Below, piece after piece: positions 21,878 to 34,133 of a stretch of DNA of 64,000 nucleotides (its first letter is position 1; every line of letters starts with the position of its first letter). The stretch is taken from assembly GCF_030272615.1 (NCBI RefSeq), contig NC_081405.1, forward strand, positions 161,142,694-161,206,693, in the 5' to 3' direction. Source of the DNA: Cryptomeria japonica. Its lineage: Eukaryota; Streptophyta; Pinopsida; Cupressales; Cupressaceae. The translations under genes and the position numbers were made by a program. The notes under the pieces are model-generated. The model searched no databases, was not told the DNA's origin, and worked only from the letters and a program-made list of their open reading frames with translations.

Positions 21878-22932
21878 TGTCATGTCCCCTTTTGTGATAT
21901 TCCTAAATTTTTCCCTAAAACCACAATTCCAATTAAAAATAAGAAATGTAATACATTTAAAAGCATAAATTTACCAATTGAAATGCCCTTTATAAGAGAA
22001 TTCCCTGTCTACATCCTGCACACTAAATTTGTCACTGGAATTGACATTAAATCACAAGCCAGGGTAACATTTATTTTTACAAAGCATTAGTTGGCATCAT
22101 GATATCACACAAACATCATTCATATTGAAATCCAATTAAGTGAATAGTCATTCCAAAGAATATTCCTATAATAATCTCATTAGGAATTCATTTGAAACAA
22201 TTGCAAATTGCAATCTCAAGGTTGGTCACCCTTACATCCCTCAATTTACCTTGGAGGCTGGCCATCCTGCTCAATCAAGCCCAGAAGTACGGAAGAATTT
22301 CTGGTTCATTCCACCCCCCAGCCCATGAGCATGGAAGGCTGGTCATCCATTCCATCTCTGGTTAGTGTACTTGATAAAAATAAAGGCTGTTCGTCCTTCA
22401 TCTCTCATGAACCCGGAAGGCTAGTCGTCCTTCCTATTTGCAATCCATTTCTCGTAAATTCAAAATGGATTACTATACAAATACATATTTATAACAAAGA
22501 GGAAGCATTTGGATTACTCACAATAATCACTAATTTCTGTAAAGTATATCCATGCATCCATTTATTCATAATCTAATAATATATTTAAAGTTTTAAACTT
22601 ATCTCAGATTGGTATTATGGCTGAAAGATAATATTTATTGCTGTTTCTATTTCAATTTCCTTCTTGTTTTCCAATTCTCATTTCATGCCCTCTTCCCAAG
22701 GAAATGATCTCTCTTTTATACCTTAATGGTAAAAGAGTCACCACCTTTCACCATCACTGCTCTTGGTCGGGTTACAATCCTCATCTCTAATTGCTGCCCA
22801 TGACAAGATCTTAATTTAAACTTAATCAAATTCTTTTGCTAGCATCTTGGTGCCAGCTTTTAAATCGCTTAGACTACAATTTAAGGGATGTGATCATGTA
22901 TTTTATAAAGGGTACTTGGCGGGGGTATGACA
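21878..22932. mobile_element. Solo LTR upstream of the SWIM gene
   Basis: The 1,055-bp unit starts TGTCATGTCCCC and ends GGGGGTATGACA, near-perfect inverted ends. It is flanked on both sides by GGGTC (21873-21877 and 22933-22937), a 5-bp target-site duplication. No internal retroelement genes are present, so it is a solo LTR from an LTR retrotransposon. Inside, a GGCTGGTCATCC-like phrase recurs between 22215 and 22430. Confidence 0.88.
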
Positions 22933-22937
22933 GGGTC

Positions 22938-25900
22938 TGCAAGCATGGGTTAGTCCCATTCCAATGCTTTTTTTTACTTTATTTTCTTTGTTTTTTAAGA
23001 AGTGCATGTCATCCATGATTAAACTAATCTACTCCTAGATCTATATAATTCGCACCTCCTTTCTTAAAGAGCTTTTGATCCCCAAAAGCTTAAATTTTGA
23101 TTATAGTAAATTCCTCCCTCATGAGTTTTTTTGGGTGTCTATCAGCTTTAACAATTTCCATTGTGCTGAAACTCCAATTGCTACAATCTCTTGTGATGCT
23201 CATGGTTGCTATGGGTTAGGAACAATAAAATGTCCTCCCTGCATAAATGAAGTGGTACTGATTACATATTGGAACAACTGCTGCAATGCAGCTGGAGTCC
23301 CTGCCTTTTGCAGGAACGGGACTTGTGTTCTATGTTTAAAGAATAGTGATTGAAATTGATTTGTCACAGCCAAGATCTGAAAAAGAAAACTTTGAAAAAT
23401 TAACAAATCAAATTATATGCAAACAGGAAGCAAGATAGAGGCTAAGAAGCAGGGATGTGCCTCTTAGCAGTCCTCAAAATCTATTAAATATAGTAGCAGC
23501 CCTCAAAATTTAACAAATATCAATGATAGTTATAGAGTATGCATCCTACCCTGAATTGAGACAAGAAAGTCTGTGTAAGGAACAGATTAAAGCATATTCC
23601 TTTTTCCACATCATAAAATAATTAAAAGTTGAGCAATCTAAATTAATAGTGGTGTCACTGCTGTTACCTCTAATCACATCACATTTCCCAGGTGTTTTTA
23701 TCGAAATCACCTGCCAAAAAGTAGAGAAAATACATGATTTAGGGCACATATGAGTCTGTGTTTCTGTTATTGGTCATGCGAGTAAAATTAAATTCTGAAA
23801 TACTTACTACTTTGGAATTAGTTGGGTATTATAAGTGCACTTTGTTTGAAGACTAGTTATGTGGCTTGTTCAAATTCGATCTTGGATGCATATATGGAAG
23901 CCATATATCTTTTCCATTTCCACTGTGAATCAACACCATCAATATCAATGCCATGATTGTCATACTGGAATTTATTCCAAAATAAAAAAAATTACTGTGA
24001 AGCTGCGGTTGTGCCCTAAGTGTGGTGTCATCTTCCCTTATGTTATTCGACATTCCCAATACTACTCTCAGCACAATTTCTAGCGCAAAATTTCCTCTAT
24101 ACGTTTTCATTTCGATTTAAGTTACACTTAATTCGACTCATTGCTTGAATGGAGAGCTCCTCAAATTGATCTAAGACTAAAACCTTAAATTGCTTTAGAA
24201 ATCTTACATAACAATGTTAAGAGCAATGGAAACCCTAATACCTCAATCTTTTAATCTTTGTATGTCTGGAGAGCTCCTCAAATTGCTCTAAGACTGAAAC
24301 CTTAAATTGCTTTAGAAATCTTACATAATAATGTTAAGAGCAATGGAAACCCTAATACCTCAATCTTTTAATCTTTGTATGTCTGATTAAGAAAAAAGCA
24401 TTCCTCTAGTATATAATAGCCATGTATCTAATAGAGACATCGGTAGCTTTCCTGGTTGACTGAGGAGATTGAGGTAAATTCTTTGTCTCGTTAAATAATA
24501 GAAGAGACATCTTGAAAAATGTTGAATGAAAAATTAAAAAAAAATAGAACTTTGGTTTACAGCACAAATTCCTCGCGCTGAAAAACTATTACAAAATTTT
24601 TGGTTGGAGTTTTTAGAAAATATAAACATCAATGCGCTCAACGCTATATTCAGTACCAATTATTAAGAGTTTAAACCGTAACCATACCTAAACTGTTCGT
24701 ATCCTAACCTGCAAACAGATAGCAGTGTGACTGCTTCATACAAATACTAAAAATGGAAAAGAAAATGATAACATACAGAATACAATAGGTCTTTATTTTT
24801 AGAGAATGCTTTGAATTATGAAAGGAAAGGATAAAACAAAATAAGTGACCTTGATTTTGACTGATCAAAGGCATTTGTTATGGCATTAGTAGGTACCTAG
24901 ATTGTTAGCGGAAAGCTCCCACCAGATGTTTTGGATACTGAAGAATGCAAATGTTCATTTTACAGCTATTGGATTCCTAAATTCTCTGGTATGTATGCAA
25001 AGTGTGACAGCAAAGTTGAGGCATGCAAACTGCTTTGTAAATGCACTTGCCCAAAACAGAGAGAAAAAGGTACCTGAATTAATATGAAAATTGAAAGCAA
25101 GAAGAATCTGGCAAAGAGAATAGGTCCTAGAAAGCTGGTATCTTAGCATTTCCTTGTTCAGAATGTTTACACTATCAGATTTATCACCACCACAGCCATT
25201 AAAATTGCAGTATCACTTTCCCTGCAACTGCAAAATCCGAAAGGTAATAATAAATTTCTAGATACATTAACTGTAATGGAAATATCAAAAATCAAGAAGA
25301 CCACACGAACACAGAATTAAAACTATAAGCAAAACATTAGGAAAAAACCCTGAGGCTGTCATCAACATAGAATTTAGGCTAAATATATACCGACAAAACC
25401 CTTGCGGCAGCCAGGACAATGGTAGATGAAGAAGGGCCTAAAGCCATGTGTCTATTATGAGGAATATCTTGCTGAAGACACTTGTACCTAAATCTTGGTA
25501 CTGAGGATGCAAAATGTGGAAGCAAAGCCAAGGCATGTGGACTGTAGAGTAATGCTGTCTTTGTTCATTTTCTTAAACATTTTTTCCCAGAACTGTTAAT
25601 TGAAAAATAATAAAACCACCAGCAAAAATATCAAGGGCCAATCAGAAAAAAAAGTGAAAATCCGGAGATAAACCAGTTCAATGAAAACATCAACCCAGAC
25701 CATAGGTTAAAAACATTGGCACGGTTTCCGAAACACCAATTAATTGGAAAGTAGCTACCTCAAAACATTAGTCTCCGCTAAATGCCGGGACTAAAATATG
25801 TTAAGCACACAACTACTTTTGTGCATGCCCCTTCAAAGATTCATAACGGTTTCTGCTGAAATTTTCTTCAAGCCCTTGTGATGCACACGACATTGTACAG

Positions 25901-26094
25901 TGATTGCCTATTTTCTGATTTACTTCAATCCCCTATACTACATATATTTGTGCTTACAATAATTGCCATGAACCATACCATGAACAATATCTTTGTTTTG
26001 AAGGTCATTTTAATATACTTTCAAAAGCTTCTCATAAGTGGTCATTCTTATTACTTCCACGTACCAAAAAGGTACATATTAGAACTATGCACAT
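22938..26094. other. Intergenic stretch with a 117-bp tandem duplication
   Basis: No gene is supported. At 24151-24384 a 117-bp unit beginning GGAGAGCTCCTCAAATTG is duplicated in tandem with only a few differences. A Cys-rich short frame at 23075-23353 has no recognised domain. Part of this stretch could hold the noncoding first exon of the SWIM gene. Confidence 0.5.
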
Positions 26095-26310
26095 GTTATA
26101 GTCATGACAAATTTTAGTGCACGATATAATAATGAAATCCATCATTGTTATGTTCTTGGATTTTCCCTGTTTTCTCATATAAGTGGTATTGTAACAATTG
26201 ACCATGTTATAGTCATGACAAATTTTAGTGCACGATACAATAATGAAATCCATCATTGTTATGCTCTTGGATTTCCCCTGTTTTCTCATACAAGTGGTAT
26301 TGTAACAATT
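26095..26310. repeat. 112-bp tandem duplication at the LINE 5' junction
   Basis: The unit starting GTTATAGTCATGACAAATTTTAG and ending GGTATTGTAACAATT occurs twice (about 26095-26203 and 26207-26310) with few differences. The second copy runs straight into the truncated LINE reverse transcriptase. Confidence 0.8.
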
Positions 26311-29100
26311 TGATCGAAGCCACTAGGGACTTCATTCGAACGGGGAACCTTCTGAAGAAATTGAATAATACTTTCATTGTGTTGGTTCCCAAAGTGCCAG
26401 ATCCGAAGCTTATAATTGATTTCCATCCTATCAGCCTGTGCAATACGGTTTACAAGATCTTTTTTAAAGTTGTTGTTCACATAATCAAACCTCTATTGGA
26501 TAGATGTATTAGCCCCTCGCAGAGGGGTTTTTCCTGAGCAGGCAAATCCTCGATGCGGTCATAACTACTCATGAAGTCATTCATTCCATGGAGAAGAGTC
26601 GCAACCCAGGTATGGCTTTTAAACTTGACATCTCTAAGGCTTATGATAAAGTTAACTGGAATTTCCTGTATGTTGTCCTATCCAAGTTGGGATTCCGGGA
26701 AAGATTCCTCAATGTTATCAAGGTGGCGGTGGAAAGTGTTCACTACTCGGTGATTGTCAATGGCACTCCTTGGGGATTTTTCAAGGCTGGGAAGGGCCTA
26801 AGGCAGGGTGACCCTCTATCACCTTACTTATTTATTATGGTGGCAGAAGTTTTGAGCCAGAAATTCTCCCACTTGATCAGGAATAGAAGAATCTCGGGTG
26901 TGAAAGCGGCTTCTACCCTTCCCCCAGTGGTTATGCAGCAATTTGTTGATGACACTTTCTTGTTTGGCCAGTCGTCTGTTATTGAAGCTAAAAAATGGAA
27001 ACACTTGTTGGAGGATTACGCCAAGGCCTCAGGACAACTTATTAATTATAACAAGAGTAAAATTTATTTTTTCAACACGGATAGGAATCTCCAAAATAAT
27101 CTAATCCACATTCTTGGATGATGTGTTGCTAATCTCCCCGATTCCTACCTGGGTCTTCCCCTCACGGTTAAGGAGGTCACCCCCCAGTTCTGGGAGTCTA
27201 TACTGGAAAGAATGCAGAAGAAACTTGTTGGGTGGACAGGCAAAACTTTGAGTAGTGCCGACAAACTTCAGCTTATGTCGGCTTCTCTTCAAGGTGTCCC
27301 TGTCTATTTCTTATCCTTATTTAAGATCTCCATTGCTATGGCTGAGAAACTTGAAAAAATCCAAAGAAGTTTTATGTGGATGGGTATGGAGGAAAAATCT
27401 AGACTCAGTCTTGTCAACTGGGAGGTGGTGTGCAAACCCAAGTACATGGGAGGCCTAGGGATCAGAAAAATTTCGGACCTGAATAAGGCCTTGCTAACTA
27501 AAATTGGATGGAATCTTGTGATGGGTAGTGCTGATTGGTGTAAGATTATGCGGGCTAAGTACTTCAACCACATCCCCTTTTCTTCCATTTTATCCTCTCA
27601 TGACCTCCCTTCAGGCTCTAAAATATAGAACAACATTGTCAAAAGCTAGAAACTGCTTAAGGGAGGCCTAAAATGGCAATTGGGTAATGGTGAGAAGATT
27701 AGATTCTGGGAGGATAACTGGATTGGGGATAGACCCCTGGCCTTTACTCACTTCAGTTGCCTCATGGGAAGTCTCGAGGAATCGCTTGGTCCTCTTGTGA
27801 TGAATTACATATCCCCCCTTCACTGCTAGTTGAGGCTTGTTGATGGCCTGGGGGATAACACTCATTTGGGTCATTTGGCGGGGGAACTTGAGTCTATTCT
27901 TGAGGAGGTTAGGATTCCCTATCCCCCCATGCTGACAAGTTTGTTTGGGCATTGAAACCCTCTGGGTCCTTCAGTGTCAAGTCGGCCTACAATCTTCTCA
28001 TCACTCCTACCAATGATTGCTACAACTGGAGGAAAGTTTGGAATTCGTAGCTTATCCCAAAAATAAAAATTTTCTGGTGGACGACTCTCCATGGGAAGAT
28101 CCTAACCATTGATAACCTTAAGAGGAGAGGCTTTTTGATGGCCAATTGGTGTGTGTTATGTAATCGCGCTAAGGAAAGTATCAATCCCCTCTTTATTCAT
28201 TGTCCCTTCGCCTCCATGCTCTAGTACAAAGTCTTATAGAAATTCAGCATCGCTCGGACCTTCTTAGAAGACTTGCAGTAGTTTATCATCAACTGGAAGT
28301 GCTCGTCTTCTCACCCCCTGATTAGACAATTTTGGAAACTCATCCCTCCTCATATCTGTCGGAACGTCTAGAAGGAAAGGAATAACCGGATCTTACGTGA
28401 TACCAACAACTCTGTGGACACAGTGATCAACACAATGGAGAAGCTTCTTAGGGAGAATGCTTTGGTCTACAAATAGAAAAAGGCGCAATATGCCCCTTTG
28501 GAGATGGATTGTAGTTGGGTTAGGATATGGAATTCGCTTGACAACTTCCTCCAATATGACAATTCTACAAGGTTGGAGAGATTCAACACTAGATGGTCGG
28601 CCCCTCCCCCCTCATGGTTTAAACTCAACTTTGATGGTGTCGCTCGCAGTGGGGTTGTAATGGGAGGTGGAGTTATAAGGGACAACTTGGGCAATTTGGT
28701 TTTGGCCTATGCTGGAAATTTTGGTTCAACCTTGAGTAACATGGCTGAAGCCTTAGCGCTCTTTTGGGGTCTTAAATTGGCTCTCACTATTGACGCTAAA
28801 AGATTGGTCATTGAGGGGGATTCTAAGTTGATCATTGAGGCGACTAAAGGTGTTTCTGGGATCAGCTGGATGATTCGCAACATTCTCAAGGACATATGGT
28901 CTATGATTGTTTGGCTGGAGGAATTTCACATTCAACATACTTATAGAGAAGGCAATTCGGTGGCGAACTCCCTGGCTGCGGCGGCCCTTGAGATGAAGGG
29001 TATGAGGTGCTGAAGACACTTGGCATCGCTTTCTGGCAGACATAAATCCCTCATAGGGAGAGATCAAAATTAACTTACCAACCAATGAATTGTTATGGTT
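26310..29100 (+). mobile_element. LINE (plant L1-type) ORF2 fragment: RT, zf-RVT, RNase H; 5'-truncated
   Basis: The open reading starts abruptly within the pre-RT region (NTFIVLVPKV...IIDFHPISLCN) with no endonuclease, the usual mark of a 5'-truncated LINE. RT motifs follow in order: FKLDISKAYDKVNW, LRQGDPLSPYLF and the catalytic QFVDDTFLFG (about 26590-27000). Next come the QKKLVGWTGKTLSSADKLQL thumb region, a zf-RVT segment (27940-28220, with WCVLCN) and a C-terminal RNase H at 28498-29013 (LNFDGVARS, AEALALFWGL, EGDSKLII). At least two frameshifts and several stops break the frame between these parts, so it is dead. Confidence 0.9.
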
Positions 29101-31060
29101 TATGTTACAAGTGGATCTAGGGGATCATGATGAAGGCGGGAAATTCGAATTTGAATTGGGCAGGTTTTGCCAAGGTGGCCAACAGTGGTCCCCATACTCT
29201 TCACCGCTTTGACCTGGCGATGACGTGTTTGGCCACCTATACTTGTGATATCGATGGTTTGCAGCTACATCTTTTAATCATTATTATGATATACCATGGC
29301 AAGTACAATAATTATTGCTTTAACTGGAGTTCGAAATTTTTCCAAAATGAAGCTTTTTGCAAGTTGGCGGAGGAGATAAGAGGTGTCCTTTTGCATGCTT
29401 ATCGGAGCTAGCGGGTACTTGTCTTGGGAAGCACTATAAATGATAATTATTGTCATTTTTATCACACTTCGTCTAAAATTATGTTGGCCATTATTGCTCT
29501 TCACACAGGTTTCTCTCTTTGCAAGTCCATATTCAGTTTGGCACTTCTTACCAACATATCTGGAGGAAACTGATATGGGGGGATTTAGTCTGAGTTGAGC
29601 CAGACATTATTGATGAGAGCATTCGCAATGACCCTTGTGTGTGGATGTATGTCAAGGAAGGGGGCATTTTTCCGTTCATGGAAGCCATGATTGACTTTGA
29701 TGAAAGTCTTTCCATGCAGTTTGTTAATAGTTGGAATGACAGGAGAGTCATCATGGGTGATATCTCTTTTGAAATTAATGAGGATGTCATTGCCTAGGCT
29801 ACAGGTCTGTCTACCGAGGGAAGGAAATAGAAGAAGACTAGCAAGGTCATTGACAAAACCGGCATGAACAGATTCTTCAAAAAGGGTGAGGAGCCTGTTA
29901 AGTTGCGAGGGGCTTCAACAGAGATTGTCTTCCTTATCCATGGGACCAAGTGTGTAAAATTATCATGAAGTATTTTACCTTTGAAGGGAGATATGGGGTT
30001 TTCTATTACTACCACTTCTCGTTGCTTAATCATTTATGTAACCATGATATTATTTCCTTTCCCTTCTTTTTACTGCATGCTTTGGAGTCCACTGTTAAGG
30101 ATGTTTGGCAATGTATGAGTCAGGATAGCAATTTCACTATCCTTCACTAGGCTTTAATGTTTCGTCTTTACAATTTCCATCTGGCCCTCTGTCTGCCCAA
30201 ACCTATCTTTGTCCATCCTGCCCCCTCCTACCCAGGCCCCTCTGCTGACCCTACTAGTGCTAAAATAGGAAATAAGAAGACCTCAAAAAAGCCCAATACC
30301 CCATGTCAATCCCTTGGCCACACCCCCCTCATTTCCCCTCCTAAAATTGGGGAAAAAACAAATGTAACCCTTTTGTTGCCAAAGTCACCTCCAAAAAACC
30401 CAAAAATGATCCCAAGGTCCTTTTAGTTGAGTCTGACATGGAAGATGGTGTGACCCCTCGTAGGTCCAATAGATTCGTTGGTAAACCCCGTATGAAACAA
30501 CTTGTTGTGAGAAAAAACTATGTAAAATATGATATGGAAGACCCGGAGAAGGAGGACACTGATAAGGCCGAGGATGACATGGAGGCCACGGAGGTTTTAG
30601 AGTCTTCTAAGCTGGACACCAATGCTCCTGACTCTAGGACCTTGCAGGAAGAAAGTAAGAACTCCTCCCCTTTATCTGCTACTTCCCCCCTCCCATGATA
30701 AAGGTAAACAGATCTATGTGGAGGATGGGAGGAAGCCCGAGGGCGTTCAAAATGTTGTTGATGGTGGTGAAAAGGAGGAGGTCGTTCAATGTATGGGTTG
30801 TAAGCTATTTCCAAGGAACTGAATAGTGTGAAAAAGAAGCTTGACTCTCTGGATATGCATGTCAACAGAATTGCGAAATTTGCCCTGAAGGTCAAGCATT
30901 CCTCAGCCACTACTCTGTGTCTTCTGCATCAGGACAAAGAGAACCAAGGAGGCTTGGGAGGTGATACCATGAAGGATCTGTTTGAGTTCCTTGTTGATGA
31001 TTGGACCGATCTGTTGCTTTCCCAGCACATGGTGGTTGGAAAAAATGAATAATGGGTGTT
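29101..31060 (+). pseudogene. Decayed gag-like ('plant transposon protein') ORF behind the LINE
   Basis: Plus-strand segments in shifting frames carry NSWNDRRVIMGDISFEINED, a GMNRFFKKGEEPVKLRG stretch, MKYFTFEGRYGVFYYYHFSL, a Pro-rich linker and an acidic segment with RRSNRFVGKPRMKQL. The order (globular N-terminus, Pro-rich middle, charged tail) resembles the 'putative plant transposon protein' family often seen in conifer repeats. It follows the LINE RNase H by about 100 bp, so it may be a third LINE ORF or an unrelated neighbour. It is clearly broken. Confidence 0.5.
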
Positions 31061-31584
31061 TTTTTCCATTTTTGTTTAAGGTTTCGATGCTGGATCTGCT
31101 GGATCCTGGTTATGTTTAATTTCAGCATCAGCCTTGTGTGGCTTGTTAAGACTCTTTTTATTTTTTCCAAATACTGCAGTATGAACAATATGCTTACTAC
31201 TAGGGATAGTTGGTTTAATGTTAGTTTCTTTGTGGATATATGCTTTTTTAGACGTTATATGGACAAGATTGCCATCAATCTTGTGATCTTCTATAATAGT
31301 AGGTGGATTATTTTTTTGAAAGTTAAGATAGGGATTGGCTGAGATTCTATCATTTGGCTATTGTCTGTGTGATGTTAATGTTGTCTTTGAGGCTTGTTGT
31401 GTAATCCAGATCAACCCCCTAGTTTTGGCTACTTTTTTATCAAAAACAATTGACCAAAAATGCACATGTTTGGTAATGTCTCAGTTAACAATTTATGAAT
31501 TTTATAATCTTTTTGTAATTTCCAAGTAATTGAACCCAAAAATATATAAAAATTAATTGAGAATGACAATCTAAGACTTCTAGA
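31061..31584. other. T-rich 3' end-like sequence
   Basis: No gene is seen. T-rich with GGATCTGCTGGATCCTGG near 31090, like a retroelement 3' untranslated region. It may be the tail of the preceding LINE/gag-like unit. Confidence 0.3.
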
Positions 31585-31750
31585 GGAGACCTTGTGGTGA
31601 AATGGTTAAGCTTCTTGCCTGTAGTGCCAATAACTAAGATTCAAACATTGTGAGGTCGCCCTCTACCACATCAACAATTGAGATTGCTTACACGCAAAAT
31701 TAAGCTAGCCTTTATTTGCAAAAAGTTTTGAATCCTTTCAAAGGAGGTGA
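31585..31750 (+). mobile_element. tRNA-derived SINE-like unit
   Basis: GGTGAAATGGTTAAGC (box A-like) and, about 30 bp later, AGATTCAAACATTG (box B-like) give a pol III-type promoter. It then continues into GAGGTCGCCCTC. It resembles plant tRNA-derived SINEs. It does not fold as a standard tRNA and lacks clear duplications. Confidence 0.4.
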
Positions 31751-31779
31751 TCATGAAAGTGACGCACTAAACCCTAGTG

Positions 31780-32654
31780 GTAACAAAGGTTTATGCATCA
31801 GGAGAGACAAATGAAAGTATGAAAGCGAAGGCAATTCGAATGAAGACAATCATGGTGATAATGGTGATCCTAGCGGCTCTATTTTTGGTGGCAACTGGGC
31901 TAAGGAACACAATTTTTTTGTTTTGTTTTTTCAAATGGTTGTTTTTCAAAAACCCTTGTTGTGATTGATGTGGCTTACTCATTTGACAATGTCATTTTGG
32001 ATGAGGATGTTGGTGATTCTGACATAGAAGATGGTGGTTTTGATGTTGTTCTCCTCGGAGTGAATGATTGGATGAGTGGCTCCTTGACATACTATTGGCA
32101 TTGGGGTCTGAGGTTGTAAGGAAAGATAATAGAACTATTCTTGAGGAAGACTCATTTTGGGGATTGATAAAAGGCTTTCTTCTTCCCCCAAAGGTTAATT
32201 CTTCGATCAAAATAGACCATATGGTGCCTATAGCTTCTGCTTAAGAAGCTTCAGAAGTTAAAAATTTTGTGATTAGTGATAAAATTATTCAATCTGACTT
32301 TGTTAACATCCACAATGATGTGGAGGTTGTTAGTCCTTTAGCCATTCCTACTTTCTCCCCTAGGGTTTCAAAGGAACTTTATGAAAAGGAAACTTGCATG
32401 TTGTAGGACATTAGTGCTTCAAGCTTGCGAATTGGTTATGCCTATGATTTGATTGCTAGGTGTTTTCAAAGAGGGTGATTACCCTATAATCTCTATTTTG
32501 GCTGAGGTGGAGAGTAGATATATCTTGGATTCTCTTACTATAGAGTCATCTACTTGGCTTAGGAATTCGATTGTGGGGAGATATTGTGGAAATCGTCCCA
32601 ACATTGACATTGTCAAAAGATGGGTGATTCGTAGTTGGAAACTAAGAGGTCACA
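31780..32654 (+). pseudogene. LINE ORF1 (DUF4283), 5' part, split by the LTR element
   Basis: Decayed plus-strand frames read FWGLIKGFLLPPKVNSSIK, then LRIGYAYDLIARVFKEGDY and finally NRPNIDIVKRWVIRSWKLRG. This is the DUF4283 domain of plant LINE ORF1 (gag-like, nucleic-acid binding). It stops at the TCACA duplication at 32650-32654 and resumes in frame at 49990. Stops and frameshifts are present in the N-terminal half. Confidence 0.8.
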
Positions 32655-33309
32655 TTTAATGTTCCTACTTTGAAATAGGATTTAATAATAAAATTAAAAA
32701 GAAAAAGAATAAAAAAAAAAAATTAAAATATAAAAGAATAAGATTAAATATAATTAAATTTTAATTAAGTTAATGAATGGTCAAAAGGCCTGAAATGAAA
32801 AGTTGTGACTCAAACATGAGATATAAAAGGGAGAAGAGAATCTCATTTGTGAGGAAGGGGGAGAAGAAAGATGGAGCATGTGAATTAAGGAAGAATCAAT
32901 GGAAGAAGGAAGGATTGTGAAGTGAATAAGGAAGTGACTCTTCCAAAGGAGGCAAAAATTATGAAAGGTTGTGACTCTTTCAAAAGGGTGGTAATTATGA
33001 AAGGTTGTGACTCTTTCAAAGGGCATAATTATGGAAGGTTCTGATTCTTTCAATGGGCATAAATGATGAAGGATTGTGACTCTTTCGAAGGGTGTTGATT
33101 ATGAAAGGTTGTGGCCATTGCAAAGGGTGGACATGATGAAGAGGTGTGACCCTCTCTCACATTGGAAGATATAAGTGGAGAAGGTTTCATTTGATGAGGA
33201 CATGGAAGCATAGCAGGAGTTCTCATTAAGAAATCAGATCAAACCTGAACCGTGATACTCTAATATCTTGTGAGCAAAATATAAGGTGATTCAAATAGGG
33301 GACATTACA
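32655..33309 (+). repeat. 5' LTR of the non-autonomous element
   Basis: It aligns base for base at its start with 49302 onward and ends GGGGACATTACA like its partner. It has a TATA-type GAGATATAAAAGGG near 32819 and a run of GGTTGTGACTCTTTCAAAGGG repeats at about 33-bp spacing (32945-33130). Confidence 0.88.
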
Positions 33310-33311
33310 AA

Positions 33312-33323
33312 TGGAATCAGAGC
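33312..33323 (+). promoter_or_regulatory. Primer-binding site (initiator tRNA-Met type)
   Basis: TGGAATCAGAGC, two bases after the LTR end. It differs at one position from TGGTATCAGAGC, the complement of the initiator Met-tRNA 3' end used by most plant LTR elements. Confidence 0.85.
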
Positions 33324-33342
33324 GTGATTCTGCCAGCCTGAG

Positions 33343-33880
33343 CAATTACTTTAGTGGCGAATATTCGCCAATGGCGAATTTTTCACGTCGGCCCTATCAA
33401 AAATGGCGAATATTTTGTACCGTATGGGGGTGGCCATGTCACCAGAACATTATCAATTTCCGTCAACATCACGGCCCAATCGCCATATGTTTTATGCAAT
33501 TAAATGTTTCTATGCGATGATTTCGCCAATACAATATACGGTGGACGCACGGTAAATTTAATTATTTTGCCTACACTCTCTAAGCTTGCCTTAATAAATG
33601 ACCTTAATTCGCCTATAGGCATGTGAATATTTGTTATCCGGGGGGACCCAATTCGCCCAACATCTTGCTGACGCATGTCTCCAGTCACCCCAACTTTCGC
33701 CAACTATATTGTATTCCCTATTCGCCTATTATTTGGATGACCTATAATCGCCTCGAAAATTACATAAGTCGTATTTGGATGACCTATAATCGCCTCGAAA
33801 ATTACATAAGTCATGTTATAATTACACAGGATTCACCAAATATTTGTATACTGGTAAATTCCCGCGGAATTCGCCATATA
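33343..33880 (+). repeat. hAT left subterminal TTCGCC repeats
   Basis: About 14 TTCGCC/GGCGAA words. They begin with a 16-bp palindrome TGGCGAATATTCGCCA at 33355-33370. At 33730-33813 a 42-bp unit is duplicated in tandem (TATTTGGATGACCTATAATC...). In hAT elements subterminal repeats are the transposase binding sites; that role is inferred here. Confidence 0.8.
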
Positions 33881-33888
33881 AGGATTGG

Positions 33889-33896
33889 TATAAATA
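33889..33896 (+). promoter_or_regulatory. TATA box of the hAT transposase gene
   Basis: TATAAATA lies just inside the left subterminal repeats and 245 bp before the transposase ATG. A leader with one short intron follows. The position lets the transposase-binding repeats overlap the promoter, a known route to autoregulation in other transposons. Confidence 0.65.
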
Positions 33897-34033
33897 CATG
33901 CAAAGATCAGATCTATCTCAACACAATCTGGTGGGTTCTAGGCTCTAAATTCTGATCAATAGCGAAGTTTCAGACCAAGGAAAATCATTGTTGTTGACTA
34001 TATTGGTGACTGCCTGTTACCTAAAGCCTAAAG

Positions 34034-34116
34034 GTGAGCGATCATATTTTTGAACTGGTATATTATACATTATAGTCTATTATTGCTTCTTCAGCAAATT
34101 GATATTTTTTTGGCAG
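34034..34116 (+). other. 5'UTR intron of the hAT transposase
   Basis: AAG|GTGAGC donor and TATTTTTTTGGCAG| acceptor with an 83-bp span, the size of a minimal plant intron. The ATG follows 17 bp downstream. Confidence 0.55.
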
Positions 34117-34133
34117 CCTTTATTTCGTTGGAG

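Noticed and set aside
23075-23353. Cys-rich small secreted protein
   Set aside because: No signal peptide-like start, irregular Cys spacing and no homologous motif; it is a short frame in unremarkable DNA.
31590-31665. tRNA gene
   Set aside because: Box A- and box B-like words are present but the arms do not form a cloverleaf and there is no acceptor stem, so a SINE is more likely.
34050-34133. Upstream extension of the transposase start (MNWYIIHYS...)
   Set aside because: It overlaps a well-formed 83-bp 5'UTR intron; the ATG at 34134 follows the acceptor and starts a charged hAT-like N-terminus.
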